From assembly GCF_030317035.1 (NCBI RefSeq), contig NZ_JASZYK010000003.1, positions 186,001-250,000 of the forward strand: 64,000 nucleotides of DNA. Reading direction: 5' to 3'. Of the stretch, positions 32,267 to 41,654 are shown in pieces. Below the pieces are notes generated by a model. The model was not told the DNA's origin, searched no databases, and saw nothing but the letters and a program-made list of their open reading frames with translations. Every line of letters starts with the position of its first letter. Positions within the stretch are counted from its first letter, which is position 1. The stretch is from Variovorax sp. J22G73 (lineage in GTDB: Bacteria > Pseudomonadota > Gammaproteobacteria > Burkholderiales > Burkholderiaceae_C). Both the position numbers and the translations under genes were made by a program.

Positions 32267-33964
32267 GTGTTCCAGAACTTCCGCCTCTCGATGGCCTGGC
32301 TTCATACGTGGTTCGGCCTGGTGCTGGGCTTCGTGCTGATGGTCGTCTTCTTCTTCGGCTCGCTGTCGGTGTTCGACCGCGAGATCGACCGCTGGGCGAT
32401 TCCCGAATCGCGCTTCGCGCCGCAGCCCATGCCGTCCTTCGACAAGATGCTGCTGCCCGTGTTCCAGGACATGAAGCCCACGCCGCAGAGCATCGAGCAG
32501 GCCCGCGGGCGCGTGAACGGCCCCATGGCCGAGCGCTTTCCGGTGGTGAAGAACTGGGCCGCGTACACCACGCACCGCGACCCCGTGCTCAGCCTGTTCT
32601 CCAGCTACGAGCTGCCCAACGCGAAAGACCCGGAAGACGGCGTGTTCGGCGCGCGCACCATCGACCCGCGCAGCGGCAAGTCGCTGCCCGACGACCACCT
32701 GAAGATCGGCAGCCAGTTCTTCTACCCGCTGCACTACAGCCTGCAGCTGGAGTGGATGAACCTGGGCTACTTCATCGTCGGCTTCGCCGCGCTCGTGATG
32801 CTGGTGGCGCTGGTCAGCGGCGTGGTGATGCACCGCAAGATCTTTCGCGAGCTCTTCACCTTCCGCCCGAAGAAGCACACGCAGCGCAGCACGCTCGACC
32901 TGCACAACCTCACGGGCGTGGTGGCGCTGCCCTTTCATTTCATCTTCGCGTTCTCGGGGCTGGTGATTTTCGGGAGCATCTACTTTCCGATCACCGAGAC
33001 GCAGCTGCATCCGCTGCACGAGATGCATGAGAAGCACGAGGCGCTGGAAACCGGCCTGCCGCACGACCGCGCCGGCACGCCCGCGCCGCTCGCGTCGGTG
33101 GACGCCATGGTCGCCGAGGCCAAGCGCCGCTGGGCCGCGAAGGACATGGCGGGCGACGTGGGCCTGCTCAATGTGCAGCACGTGGGCGACGCCAACAGCT
33201 ATGTGAGCGTGTACCGCGCCGGCACCGACCGCATCGCGCTCACGGGCGAAGGCATTCACTTCAAGGCGTCGACCGGCGAGGTGCTGCGCGAAGACCCGCC
33301 GCTCACGCCCGTGGCCAGCGTCAACACCTTCCTGACCGGCCTGCACCTGCAGCACTTTCGGCATTGGCTGCTGCGGTGGCTGTATGTGTTGGGCGGGTTG
33401 TCGGGCTGCGTGTGCATTGCCACGGGCTTCATCTTCTTCGTGGAAAAGCGCAAGCGCCAGCACGCCAAGCAGGGGCGCAGCGGCGCGCGCTGGGTCGATG
33501 CCTTCGCGGTGTCCACCGTGACGGGCATGCTCGTCGCCGCGCTGGCCATGCTGATCGCCAACCGCCTGCTGCCGGGCGACCTGCCCGCGCGCGGCGACTG
33601 GGAGCGCTACATCTTCTGGGGCGCTTGGGTGCTGGCCTTTGCGCACGGCATCTGGAGAACGTCGGACGTGGCGCAGGCGCGCATCGCGCCCGCATGGGCC
33701 GAGCAGTGCGTGGCCGTGGCCGTCATGGCGGTGGCCGCGGTGTTGCTGAACTGGGTGACCACGGGCGACCACCTGCTGCGCACCGTGGGCGCGGGCTACT
33801 GGCCGGTGGCCGGCGTCGACCTGTTCATGCTCGCAAGCGCGGCACTGGCGCTGATGGCCGCGCGCAAGCTGCGCCGCCGTGCCGGCGCCCCGGTGGTAGC
33901 GGCCGTGTTTCGGCCAGCGCCGGCGCAAGCGGTGGTGGCCGCGGGGGAGGACGCCCGTGCCTGA
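32267..33964 (+). CDS. PepSY-associated membrane protein (second copy)
   Basis: The 565-residue PepSY_TM protein starts at a GTG at 32267 with AAGGAG 10 bases upstream. It has the MAWLHTWFGLVLGFVLMVVFFFGSLSVF first helix, the conserved GVVMHRKIFRELFTFRP loop, FIFAFSGLVIFGSIYFPI, and several C-terminal helices, with PepSY-like periplasmic regions between. Such proteins sit in the inner membrane beside siderophore receptors and are proposed to reduce or release iron. It is longer than the first copy because of the C-terminal extension (ARKLRRRAGAPVVAAVFRPAPAQAVVAAG). It overlaps the DUF3325 gene by 8 bases. Confidence 0.88.
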   Translation: MFQNFRLSMAWLHTWFGLVLGFVLMVVFFFGSLSVFDREIDRWAIPESRFAPQPMPSFDKMLLPVFQDMKPTPQSIEQARGRVNGPMAERFPVVKNWAAYTTHRDPVLSLFSSYELPNAKDPEDGVFGARTIDPRSGKSLPDDHLKIGSQFFYPLHYSLQLEWMNLGYFIVGFAALVMLVALVSGVVMHRKIFRELFTFRPKKHTQRSTLDLHNLTGVVALPFHFIFAFSGLVIFGSIYFPITETQLHPLHEMHEKHEALETGLPHDRAGTPAPLASVDAMVAEAKRRWAAKDMAGDVGLLNVQHVGDANSYVSVYRAGTDRIALTGEGIHFKASTGEVLREDPPLTPVASVNTFLTGLHLQHFRHWLLRWLYVLGGLSGCVCIATGFIFFVEKRKRQHAKQGRSGARWVDAFAVSTVTGMLVAALAMLIANRLLPGDLPARGDWERYIFWGAWVLAFAHGIWRTSDVAQARIAPAWAEQCVAVAVMAVAAVLLNWVTTGDHLLRTVGAGYWPVAGVDLFMLASAALALMAARKLRRRAGAPVVAAVFRPAPAQAVVAAGEDARA

Positions 33965-34280
33965 CGCGCTGCTGCTCCTGCTGGCCGTCGTGGCCAACAT
34001 CGCCGGCCTGGGCTGGCTGGCCCTGGCCATGGACGTGCATTGGGAACAGGCGCGCGGCCCCGTACCGGCCACGCGCGGCACGGTGCGGCTGCTGCGTGTG
34101 CTGGGCGTGTCGGGCCTGGCGGCATCGCTGCTGCTGTGCCTGCGCGTGGACCATGCGTCGATGGCCACGCTGGTGTGGTTCATGACGCTGGCCGGCGCCG
34201 CGCTGGCCATCGCGTTCACCGCGACCTGGCGCGCACGCTGGCTGGGCCTGCTGGTGGCCTGGGTCCGGCCGGCCGGCTGA
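33957..34280 (+). CDS. DUF3325 small membrane protein
   Basis: The 107-residue protein starts at GTG 33957, overlapping the PepSY gene end by 8 bases. It has helices at ALLLLLAVVANIAGLGWLALAMDVHW, LLRVLGVSGLAASLLLCLRV and ATLVWFMTLAGAALAIAFTATW, matching DUF3325, found beside DUF3649 and PepSY in iron-uptake operons. Function is unknown. No equivalent follows the first PepSY gene. Confidence 0.82.
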   Translation: MPDALLLLLAVVANIAGLGWLALAMDVHWEQARGPVPATRGTVRLLRVLGVSGLAASLLLCLRVDHASMATLVWFMTLAGAALAIAFTATWRARWLGLLVAWVRPAG

Positions 34281-34303
34281 TTGCTTGAAACGAAGGGGTT
34301 GAC

Positions 34304-35065
34304 ATGCACATCGAACAAGGCGGCCAAGGCCCCGACCTGCTCCTGCTGCTGCACGGCATGGGCGCGACAGGCTCCGTGTGGTCGCCCCTGCTGGCCGAGG
34401 CCGACGTGCGCTGGCCCGGCCGCTGGCTCGCGCTCGACCTGCCGGGGCATGGCCGGTCGGCGCCGCAAGACAGCTACGCCATCGGCCAGCTCGCCGCGAG
34501 CGTCGCGCGCGCGGTGCTGCCGCATGCCGACGCCTCGGGCCGGCTCGTGGTGCTCGGCCATTCGCTGGGCGGGGTGATCGCGCTGGCACTGGCCACGGGC
34601 TGGTTCGGCGTCGCGCCGCACCGGGTCTTCGGCGCCGGCATCAAGGCCGCGTGGAGCGACGACGAGCTGCGTCGCATGGAGGCGCTGGCATCGCAGCCCG
34701 CGAAAAAGTTCGCCACCGAAGACGAAGCGTGGGACCGCTACCTGAAGGTCTCCGGCCTGGCGCCGCTCGTGAACATCGCGGGTGCGGCGTCGACGCTCGC
34801 GTTGCGCGGCGTCGCCCAGGAGGCCGATGGCTGGCGCCTCGCGATGGACCCGCGCGCCAACGCCGTCGGCAAGCCGCCGCTGTCCGAGCTGATGAGCGTG
34901 GCACGTTGCCCCGTTCACCTCGGCCGCGGCGGGCACGACGCGCTGGTCACCATGGAGCAGACCCGCGCGCTCGATGCCGACGCCACGGAGCTCGGGCCGC
35001 ACGGCCACAACGTGATGGTCGAGGCGCCCGCGCGGGTGTGGGACTGGGTGAGTTCTTTCGACTGA
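34304..35065 (+). CDS. Alpha/beta hydrolase
   Basis: The 253-residue cytoplasmic alpha/beta hydrolase has the oxyanion region LLLLHGMGATGSVW, LDLPGHGRS, the nucleophile elbow GHSLGG and a C-terminal HGHNVMVEAP with the probable catalytic His. The acid residue is probably in LGRGGHDALV. It starts 23 bases after DUF3325, so may belong to the same transcript, where an esterase could cleave imported siderophores; this is inference. The substrate is unknown. Confidence 0.84.
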   Translation: MHIEQGGQGPDLLLLLHGMGATGSVWSPLLAEADVRWPGRWLALDLPGHGRSAPQDSYAIGQLAASVARAVLPHADASGRLVVLGHSLGGVIALALATGWFGVAPHRVFGAGIKAAWSDDELRRMEALASQPAKKFATEDEAWDRYLKVSGLAPLVNIAGAASTLALRGVAQEADGWRLAMDPRANAVGKPPLSELMSVARCPVHLGRGGHDALVTMEQTRALDADATELGPHGHNVMVEAPARVWDWVSSFD

Positions 35066-35419
35066 ATCGGCTGAGCCAGCGAAGGCGGCTGCAGCTGCCG
35101 TAGTCGCGCGCCACCGGCTGTTCGGTATCGTTTCACGGAACTCCCGCACAGACTTCACTGCGACTTCACCTGCGTGGCAGACACTGCCTCTCGACAGCGG
35201 TTCGGCGCTGGTAGAGGCCAGGGAGAAAAAAACCGCTCAGGGAAACCGCCTCGATGCCGACCGCTGTCACTCTTCATTTCGCTTCTCGTTGCTGCACCGT
35301 GCAGGCCCATTGACCGGGCCTCGCCACACCTCATAGCACCAGATGGCATCGCCATGGCCCGGGCCTTGCAACGCATGCCGCTGCAAGGCAACGCGCGCTG
35401 GTGCGCGATCATCCGCTTC
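35066..35419 (+). other. Intergenic region upstream of the OPT transporter
   Basis: This 354-base gap has no convincing gene. TTGACC at 35310-35315 and CATAGC at 35332 could be a weak promoter. A perfect 8-base stem (GCCTTGCA at 35363-35370 with TGCAAGGC at 35382-35389) lies shortly before the transporter start. In-frame GTG and ATG codons at 35174 and 35354 could extend the transporter but have no ribosome sites. Confidence 0.4.
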
Positions 35420-37144
35420 ATGAACCCCCCACCGCACGGCCCCCGCTGGCGCTGGTTGCCCTTCGAAGGCAGCTGGCGCTACCACCTGCTCCTGGCGACC
35501 CTGGGCATGTTCGTGCTGGGGCCGCTGGCGGGCGTGACCGCGGCCTACATGAACCTGTCGCTGGGCTTCTTCGTCGGCGGGCAGGTGCTCGCGGGGCTGC
35601 TCGGCTCCGTGGTCACCGCTGGCTACGGCGCCAGCGGCCGGCACGGCGCCAACTACATCCAGACGGCGGCCGCCTCGGTGGCCAGCATGAGCGGCATGGG
35701 CGTGCTGCTGCAGGCCATGGCGTGGATGGGCCTGCCCCAGCCGCCGGCCTGGCAGATGGCGCTGTACCTGGCCTGCATCGGCATGTTCGGCGTGGGCGTG
35801 GGCATGCTCTACACGCCCGTGCTGGTGGACCGCATGCGGCTGGCGTTTCCGTCGGGGCTGGCGGTGGCCAACATCCTTCGCGCGCTGACCGACCCCGCGC
35901 TGCTGCGCCGCTCGGTGCGGCAATTGGGCAGCGGCGTGGGCCTTGGGCTGGCGGCGGGGCTTGCCGCGGCGCGCTTGCCGGTGCTGGGCGCCATCGGCCT
36001 GTCTGCATCGACCTTCGGCGCCGGGCTGGTCATCGGTGCGCGCATCGGCATTCCGGCGGTGACGGGCGGCCTGGCCGGCGTGGCGCTGCAGCCGTACTTC
36101 GTGTCCATCGGCTGGCTGCAGGCGGGCGACCCGCCGCGCAAGATCATGTTCCTCATCGCCCTGGGCACGATCATGGGCGCCGCCGTGGTGGACATGGCGT
36201 GGATCTTCGCGCAGGCGCTGCGGCGCTGGCGACACCGCGATCCGCAGGGCGCGGCCGATGCCGCGCAGCCGCCCGCCAACGCCCTTCGCCTGGTGCTGTG
36301 GGTCATGTTCTGGGCGGGCGCCACCGTGGCGTGCGGCCACTGGCTGCTGGGGCAGCCCGTGTTCTTCCTGGTGGCCGCGGTGGCGCTGGTGTTCGTCTTC
36401 GCGCTGGTCAACGGCATCTCGGTGGGCGTGAGCGACGCCAACCCGATCTCCTCGGCCTTCGTCGTCACCATCGTCATCCTGGCTTTCATGGGGCTGCGCG
36501 ACGCGGGCGTGGGCCTGCTGGCCGGCGCGGTGCTGCTGGTGGCCACCGGCGTGGCCTGCGACATGCAGCAAGACCGCTCCACCGGCTGGCGGCTGGGCAC
36601 GTCGCGCGCGGTGCAGTTCCGCTACCAGGTGCTGGGCGTCGTCATGGGCGCCGTGCTGGCGGTGGTGTTCGCGCGGCTGTTCATGGCGGCCTACCCCGTG
36701 CTGCTGCAGGACCAGACGGTGATGCGCGCCGACCGGCAGCCCGCCGAATGGAGCTCGGCCATGACCTACAAGTTCGTCGGCGTGCTGCGCAGCCTGACGC
36801 ACGACCTGCCGTTCCAGCGCACGGCCATCGGCGTGGGCGTGGCCGCGGGCCTGGCGATCGAGCTGCTGCGCAAGTGGCTGCGCCCGCGCAGCTTCGTGCT
36901 CGACGCCATCGTGCTGCCGTCGCCCTATGCGCTGTCGTTCGGCGGCTTCGTCAGCCTGCCGACCTCGCTGTGGCTGGGCGCGGGCGGCGTGGCGGGGAGC
37001 GTGTGGTCGGCGCGCGCGCCTGCCCGAAATGATGCGCCGCAAGACATGAACAGCGCCTCGCTGTTCGGCGGCGGGCTGATCGCGGGGGACGCGCTGGCGG
37101 CGGTGGGGCTCGGCGTTGCCAGCCTGCTGGCGATGGTGACCTGA
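35420..37144 (+). CDS. OPT-family transporter
   Basis: The 574-residue integral membrane protein matches the oligopeptide/metal-chelate transporter family: FEGSWRYHLLLATLGMFVLGPLAGVTAAYMNLSLG at the start, the RLAFPSGLAVANILRAL signature (compare PYPSGTAVA), and about 14 hydrophobic segments. OPT members move peptides, glutathione or metal complexes by proton coupling. The start at 35420 is conservative. No neighbouring gene fixes the substrate, although iron-uptake genes lie just upstream. Confidence 0.78.
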   Translation: MNPPPHGPRWRWLPFEGSWRYHLLLATLGMFVLGPLAGVTAAYMNLSLGFFVGGQVLAGLLGSVVTAGYGASGRHGANYIQTAAASVASMSGMGVLLQAMAWMGLPQPPAWQMALYLACIGMFGVGVGMLYTPVLVDRMRLAFPSGLAVANILRALTDPALLRRSVRQLGSGVGLGLAAGLAAARLPVLGAIGLSASTFGAGLVIGARIGIPAVTGGLAGVALQPYFVSIGWLQAGDPPRKIMFLIALGTIMGAAVVDMAWIFAQALRRWRHRDPQGAADAAQPPANALRLVLWVMFWAGATVACGHWLLGQPVFFLVAAVALVFVFALVNGISVGVSDANPISSAFVVTIVILAFMGLRDAGVGLLAGAVLLVATGVACDMQQDRSTGWRLGTSRAVQFRYQVLGVVMGAVLAVVFARLFMAAYPVLLQDQTVMRADRQPAEWSSAMTYKFVGVLRSLTHDLPFQRTAIGVGVAAGLAIELLRKWLRPRSFVLDAIVLPSPYALSFGGFVSLPTSLWLGAGGVAGSVWSARAPARNDAPQDMNSASLFGGGLIAGDALAAVGLGVASLLAMVT

Positions 37145-37162
37145 GCGCCTGCCTTTTTCGCT

Positions 37163-38557
37163 TCAGCGCAAGCCCGCGCCCTCGTCCTTCGCGAGCTTGG
37201 TGAACGACAGCAGCGACAGCAAGGTCATCGCGCCCACCACGCCGAAGGCCGGCGAAAAATCCGCTGCTGTCAGCTGGCCCGCGCCACTGCCGTTCCACCA
37301 CGCCGCCAGCGTGACCAGCGAGGCCCCCAGCGTCACGCCCAGGCTCAGCGACAGCTGCTGCGCCATGCTGTTCAGCGTGGCCGCATGGCTCATGCGGGGC
37401 TTGGAAATCTGCGAGAAGCCCAGCGTTTGCAGCGACACCATCGCCATCGAGTTCACCAGCCCGCCGAACAGCAGCGTGACGAAGATCTGCAGGTGCGGCG
37501 TGCTCGGCTTGAAGTAGCCGTAGCTCAGGTAGCACAGGCTCGTGAGGCAGGTGGCGCCCACCAGCAGCGAGCGGAAGCCGACCGTGCGGATCGCCTTGGC
37601 CATCACCGTGCGCGTGGCCAGCGAGCCCAGCGCCGTGGCCATCGTGAGCGTGCCCGAGGCCAGCGGCGACAGCCCGAAGCCCAGCTGCAGCATCAGCGGC
37701 ATCAGGAACGGCGAGGCACCGATCGCAATGCGCAGCGGCGTGCCGCCGATGATGGACGCGCGGTACGTCGAGTGCCGAAGAATGCCCAGGTCGATCAGCG
37801 GGTTGGCCTTGTGGCGGCTGCGCAGGTGATACACCAGCGACGCCAGCGCACCGAAGCCCGCCATCGCCCAGATGGCCGGCACCGGCAGCAGCGCCTTGCC
37901 CACCAGCTCCAGGCTCCCCAGCAGCGCGGTGAGCCCCACCGCCAGCAGCACGAAGCCTTCGACATCGAAGGGCGCGGGCGCGCGGTCTTCCGGCGTGTCG
38001 TTGATGAAGCGCAGCGCACCCGCAATCGCCAGCAGGCCGAAGGGAATGTTGATCAGAAAAATCCACCGCCACGACGCCAGCGTGACGATGGCTCCGCCGA
38101 ACAGCGGCCCGGCCAGCCGGCCGAACGCAGGCGGCACCGTGAACCACACCATGGCCGACACCATCTGCGCCGCAGGCACGCTGCGCAGCAGGATGAGCCG
38201 GCCCACCGGCAGCATCATGGCGCCGCCCAGCCCCTGCAGCACGCGGAACGCCACCAGCTGCGGCAGCGTCTGCGCGGCGCCGCACAAGGTCGAGCCCAGC
38301 GAGAAGAACGCGACCGCCACGCAGAACACCCGTCTGGCGCCGAAGCGCTCGGCCAGCCAGCCGCTCACGGGCAGGAACACGGCCAGGCTCAGCAGGTACG
38401 AGGTGATCGCGAGGTTCAGGTGCAGCACGCTCACGTCGAGCGCGTTGGCGATGGTCGGCAAGGCGGTGGCCATCACCGAGGTGTCGAGGTTCTGCAGGAA
38501 GAGGGGAGACGCGACGATGAGGGGAACGATGCGATGGCGGGACGGCATGGGCCGCAT
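37163..38557 (-). CDS. MFS transporter, DHA2-type drug efflux
   Basis: The 464-residue protein has about 14 hydrophobic segments and DHA2 signatures: NLDTSVMATALPTIANALDVS, the A-loop SGWLAERFGARRVF, and FRVLQGLGGAMMLPVGRLILLRSVPA. It resembles EmrB/QacA-like proton-driven exporters. It is convergent with the OPT gene and divergent from another MFS gene 176 bases away. No membrane-fusion partner is present, so it probably works alone in the inner membrane. Substrate unknown; an internal start at 38548 is possible. Confidence 0.85.
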   Translation of the reverse strand: MRPMPSRHRIVPLIVASPLFLQNLDTSVMATALPTIANALDVSVLHLNLAITSYLLSLAVFLPVSGWLAERFGARRVFCVAVAFFSLGSTLCGAAQTLPQLVAFRVLQGLGGAMMLPVGRLILLRSVPAAQMVSAMVWFTVPPAFGRLAGPLFGGAIVTLASWRWIFLINIPFGLLAIAGALRFINDTPEDRAPAPFDVEGFVLLAVGLTALLGSLELVGKALLPVPAIWAMAGFGALASLVYHLRSRHKANPLIDLGILRHSTYRASIIGGTPLRIAIGASPFLMPLMLQLGFGLSPLASGTLTMATALGSLATRTVMAKAIRTVGFRSLLVGATCLTSLCYLSYGYFKPSTPHLQIFVTLLFGGLVNSMAMVSLQTLGFSQISKPRMSHAATLNSMAQQLSLSLGVTLGASLVTLAAWWNGSGAGQLTAADFSPAFGVVGAMTLLSLLSFTKLAKDEGAGLR

Positions 38558-38593
38558 TGTCCGGGAGGCGAATTAGGCGAGCCTCGGCGGTGG

Positions 38594-38623
38594 TTGACGC
38601 ACGCCGCGCGTCGCGTTTATAGT
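38594..38623 (+). promoter_or_regulatory. Sigma-70 promoter before the second MFS gene
   Basis: TTGACG at 38594-38599 and TATAGT at 38618-38623 are 18 bases apart. The predicted transcript would have a leader of about 105 bases that contains a long hairpin. Confidence 0.65.
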
Positions 38624-38671
38624 CGCCGCCGCAGCGCGCAATGCGCTGTCGTAGGCGTTACCGTCATCCAA

Positions 38672-38725
38672 CGCGTCCTTTGTCGAGTGGATCCCAGCAG
38701 GGAGTACTCGATCACTCAAGACGCG
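38672..38725 (+). promoter_or_regulatory. Structured 5' leader before the MFS gene
   Basis: CGCGTC (38672-38677) pairs with GACGCG (38720-38725). Inside, GAGTG and ATC (38685-38693, one bulged G) pair with GATCACTC (38710-38717), leaving a 16-base loop that contains GGGAGTAC. The structure ends 8 bases before the ATG and no clear ribosome site is visible. It may control translation; it matches no riboswitch class I can confirm. Confidence 0.45.
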
Positions 38726-38733
38726 CCTGTGGC

Positions 38734-39990
38734 ATGACATCACATTCATCTCCCGTTTCCGATTCCGTTTCCGTTTCCGTTCGTTCTTCCGCGACGGCCT
38801 TTGCGCAGAACCCTGCGACGACCCCTTCGACGACCTCCGCCTTCGCGGGCCTCGCGCCCGTGGTGCTCGCGGTGTTCCTGGGCTTTCTCGCCATCAGCGT
38901 TCCCTTGGCGGCCCTGGCCCTCGAGGTGCGCGACCACCTGGGCTTCGGTGCGCTCACCGTGGGCTGGGTCGTCGGTGCGCAGGCACTGGCCACCTTGCTC
39001 ACGCGCCACCAGTCGGGCACGCTGTGCGACCAGCGCGGGCCGCGCGCCGCCGTGCTGCTCGGCCTGCCGCTGACGGCCTGCTCGGGCATCGCCTATGCGC
39101 TGGCCAGCGCGCTGCCCATCGACCCTGTGGCCAAGCTCGCCGTGCTGCTCGTCGGGCGGCTGGTGGCGGGGCTCGGCGAGAGCCTGTTCCTCACCGGCCT
39201 CATGAGCTGGGGCATCGCGCGCGTGGGCCCTGCGCGCACCGGCAAGGTCATGTCGTGGACGGGCATTGCCATCTACGCCGCCCTCGGGCTGGGCGCATCG
39301 CTGGGGCTCGTCGTGCAGTCGGCGTACGGCTTCGCCGGCGTGGGCGCGCTCGCGGTGCTCACGCCGATGGTGGCCTGGGCCATCGCCCTCAAGCTGCCCG
39401 CGGTTGCAGCCTCGGGCGGGCAACGCGTGCCGTTCCACCGCGTGCTCGGCCTCATCTGGCGACCGGGCCTGGTGCTGGCGCTGGCGACCGTGCCCTATGC
39501 CGCGATGGCCGCCTTCTTTACGCTGAACTACGCGGCACACGGCTGGTCGCACGCCGGCACCGCGCTGCTGGGCTTCGGTGCCGCCTACGTGTTCGTGCGG
39601 CTGGTCGGCTCGGGCCTGCCCGACCGCTTCGGTGCCACGAAGGTGGCGGTGGGTTCGCTGGTCTTCGAGGCCGTGGGGCAGCTGCTGATCTGGTGCGCTC
39701 CCGCGCCGGGCATGGCCGTGCTGGGCGCGACGCTGAGCGGCCTCGGCTTCTCCCTCGTGTTCCCGGCGATGGGCGTCATCGCCACTCGCGCCGTGCCGCC
39801 GGAGCAGCGCGGCCGCGCGGTCGGCAACTTCATCGCCTTCGCCGACATCGCGATGGGCGTGACCGGGCCGGTAGTCGGCTTCGCGACGCAGTGGCTGGGC
39901 ATTTCGACGGCGTTTCTCGTGGGTGCCGGCGCGACCTGCGCGGCCTTGTGCCTGCTGCCTTCGCTGCGGCTCGGCGGCAGCCGCGGCTAG
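38734..39990 (+). CDS. MFS transporter, 12-helix type
   Basis: The 418-residue protein starts at ATG 38734 with a low-complexity Ser/Val tail (SVSVSVRSS from TTCCGT repeats), then about 12 hydrophobic segments. VLAVFLGFLAISVPLAALALEVRDHLGFG and the GTLCDQRGPRAAVLLG loop match the major facilitator family, near the YhhS/arabinose-exporter branch. The first helices and LVGRLVAGLGESLFLTG are consistent. It is divergent from the DHA2 gene. The substrate is unknown; the preceding promoter and structured leader suggest specific control. Confidence 0.82.
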   Translation: MTSHSSPVSDSVSVSVRSSATAFAQNPATTPSTTSAFAGLAPVVLAVFLGFLAISVPLAALALEVRDHLGFGALTVGWVVGAQALATLLTRHQSGTLCDQRGPRAAVLLGLPLTACSGIAYALASALPIDPVAKLAVLLVGRLVAGLGESLFLTGLMSWGIARVGPARTGKVMSWTGIAIYAALGLGASLGLVVQSAYGFAGVGALAVLTPMVAWAIALKLPAVAASGGQRVPFHRVLGLIWRPGLVLALATVPYAAMAAFFTLNYAAHGWSHAGTALLGFGAAYVFVRLVGSGLPDRFGATKVAVGSLVFEAVGQLLIWCAPAPGMAVLGATLSGLGFSLVFPAMGVIATRAVPPEQRGRAVGNFIAFADIAMGVTGPVVGFATQWLGISTAFLVGAGATCAALCLLPSLRLGGSRG

Positions 39991-40019
39991 CGCACCTGTG
40001 CACCCGCGGACCTCCGCGG

Positions 40020-40538
40020 TCAGGCCCCCGCGCCGAACAGCCGCTTCAGCCAGCCCTGCTTGGCATGGTTATCGGTGCGGCCCTGCTGCAGTTCCTTGCG
40101 CACCTGCGCCTTCACGAGCCGCTCCGCCGACGATTCGGTTGCTTGCAGGTGCGCCTTCACGGTGGCGACGTAGCCACCGTCTTCATGGCGAATGTGGTTG
40201 AACAACCACCGCGAGAGCATGCCGTGCAGCTCGGCCAGCACGTCTTCGCCGCGCTCGAAGCGCGCGCGAAATTCCACGGCGCGGCGCACGAAGATCTCGT
40301 GGACCTTGCGGTGCGGCGTTGAAAACGGATAGCCCGCGTCCTCGAGCATCGCTTCTTCGAAGGCGAAGTGCGAGGCGGTGTAGTCGATCGTTTCCTCGAT
40401 GATCCGGCCGACGGCTTTCTGGTCGTTCGCGAGCCGTGCATCGTCGAGCGCATTGATGTAGTGGACGATGCGTTGATGCTGAGCATCGATTTCATGGATG
40501 CCGGTGTTGAGTTCGGACTTCCATACGAGATGCGCCAT
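40020..40538 (-). CDS. Bacteriohemerythrin
   Basis: The 172-residue protein has the full set of hemerythrin iron ligands: H21 (AQHQRI), H57 and E61 (HFAFEE), H76 and H80 (HRKVH), and H115 and D120 (HIRHED). It should bind a di-iron centre and reversibly bind O2, acting in oxygen sensing, storage or delivery. The C-terminal 40 residues (AERLVKAQVRKELQQGRTDNHAKQGWLKRLFGAGA) are a basic extension beyond the usual domain of about 130 residues and may be an interaction tail. It lies alone between an MFS gene and argC. Confidence 0.92.
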   Translation of the reverse strand: MAHLVWKSELNTGIHEIDAQHQRIVHYINALDDARLANDQKAVGRIIEETIDYTASHFAFEEAMLEDAGYPFSTPHRKVHEIFVRRAVEFRARFERGEDVLAELHGMLSRWLFNHIRHEDGGYVATVKAHLQATESSAERLVKAQVRKELQQGRTDNHAKQGWLKRLFGAGA

Positions 40539-40642
40539 TTGTCTGGACCGGGTTGCTGCGGAAGACGGCAGTATCGGCAGGCCCGGCCGCCCGCCGGTTG
40601 ACCTGCATCAAGCGAACGCGACGCGGCCGCGTCGCTTCGAAC

Positions 40643-41572
40643 TCACGGCGCGGGCCGTGTGTCGCCGAGCATCAAACGCAGGTTCTGCACCGCCGCGCCC
40701 GCGGCCCCCTTGCCCAGGTTGTCGAGCACCGCGCTCAGCACGATCTGCCCCGTGCGTTCGTTGCAAGCCACGCCCAGGCTCATGTCGTTCGTGCCGTTGT
40801 GAATTTGCGGGTCCAGCTCGGTCAGCGGCGTGGCGGGCGACATCGGCAGCACATGCACGTGCGCCGCGTCGCGGTAGTGATGCGAAAGGCATTCATGGAT
40901 GCGCGCGCCCGATGCGTCCGCGGCAAGCAGCCGCGCGTGCAGCCCGATGGTCAGCACGATGCCCTGCCTGTAACTGGCGTAGGCCGGCACGAACAGGGGC
41001 CGCTGCGTCAAGCCGGCGTAGGCCTCGATTTCCGCCACGTGCTTGTGCTCGAGGGCCAGGCCATAGACCGTCAGCGAATGCCCGCCCGCCGCCGCCTCGT
41101 GCGCCTCCGCACCGGCGCGGCCCTGGCCCGAATAGCCCGACACCGCATGGATGACCAGCGGGTAGTCCGCGGGCAGCAGGCCCGCGTCCGTCAACGGCCG
41201 CAGCAGCGCGACCGCCGCGGTGGGATAGCAGCCCGGGTTGGTGACGCGCGATGCCGAGGCAATGCGTTCGCCTTGCCGCGCATCGAGCTCCGGCAGGCCG
41301 TAGACCCACCCCGGGCTGGTGCGGTGCGCCGAGCTGGCGTCGATGACGCGCACCGCGGGGTTCTCGATCATGGCCACCGCGTCGCGCGCGGCGGCGTCGG
41401 GCAGGCAGAGGATGGCGATGTCGCTCGCGTTGAGCGCGTCGCGCCGCGCGGCCGCGTCCTTGCGCAGGTGGGTGGGCAAGGTGCGAATGCGAAAGTCGCT
41501 GCCCCGCAGCCGGTTCTGCAGGTCGAGGCCGGTAGTGCCTTGGTCGCCGTCGATGAAGATGTTGAGGTCCAT
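40643..41572 (-). CDS. argC: N-acetyl-gamma-glutamyl-phosphate reductase (short type)
   Basis: The 309-residue enzyme reduces N-acetylglutamyl-5-phosphate with NADPH in arginine synthesis. It shows the nucleotide segment [37 protein letters not shown], and the catalytic Cys in [17 protein letters not shown], with PAYASYRQG following. The length fits the short ArgC type 2 rather than the 340-residue type 1. A divergent LysR regulator gene 82 bases away probably controls it. No other arg gene is nearby. Confidence 0.93.
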   Translation of the reverse strand: MDLNIFIDGDQGTTGLDLQNRLRGSDFRIRTLPTHLRKDAAARRDALNASDIAILCLPDAAARDAVAMIENPAVRVIDASSAHRTSPGWVYGLPELDARQGERIASASRVTNPGCYPTAAVALLRPLTDAGLLPADYPLVIHAVSGYSGQGRAGAEAHEAAAGGHSLTVYGLALEHKHVAEIEAYAGLTQRPLFVPAYASYRQGIVLTIGLHARLLAADASGARIHECLSHHYRDAAHVHVLPMSPATPLTELDPQIHNGTNDMSLGVACNERTGQIVLSAVLDNLGKGAAGAAVQNLRLMLGDTRPAP

Positions 41573-41654
41573 GGAGCGCGATGGTAGGCACGTGGCCTCG
41601 ATGGCTCCAGCTAAATATATGCAAGCCCGGATTAAGAAAAGTTAAATTAGCGCC

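Noticed and set aside
32258..35158. A 966-codon minus-strand frame opposite the PepSY operon
   Set aside because: No domain, biased composition; the plus strand encodes PepSY, DUF3325 and a hydrolase with good motifs.
38672..38725. Manganese (yybP-ykoY) riboswitch in the MFS leader, because of GGGAGTA in the loop
   Set aside because: The required second conserved segment and overall fold are not visible and the GGGAGTA lies in a hairpin loop rather than at a junction.
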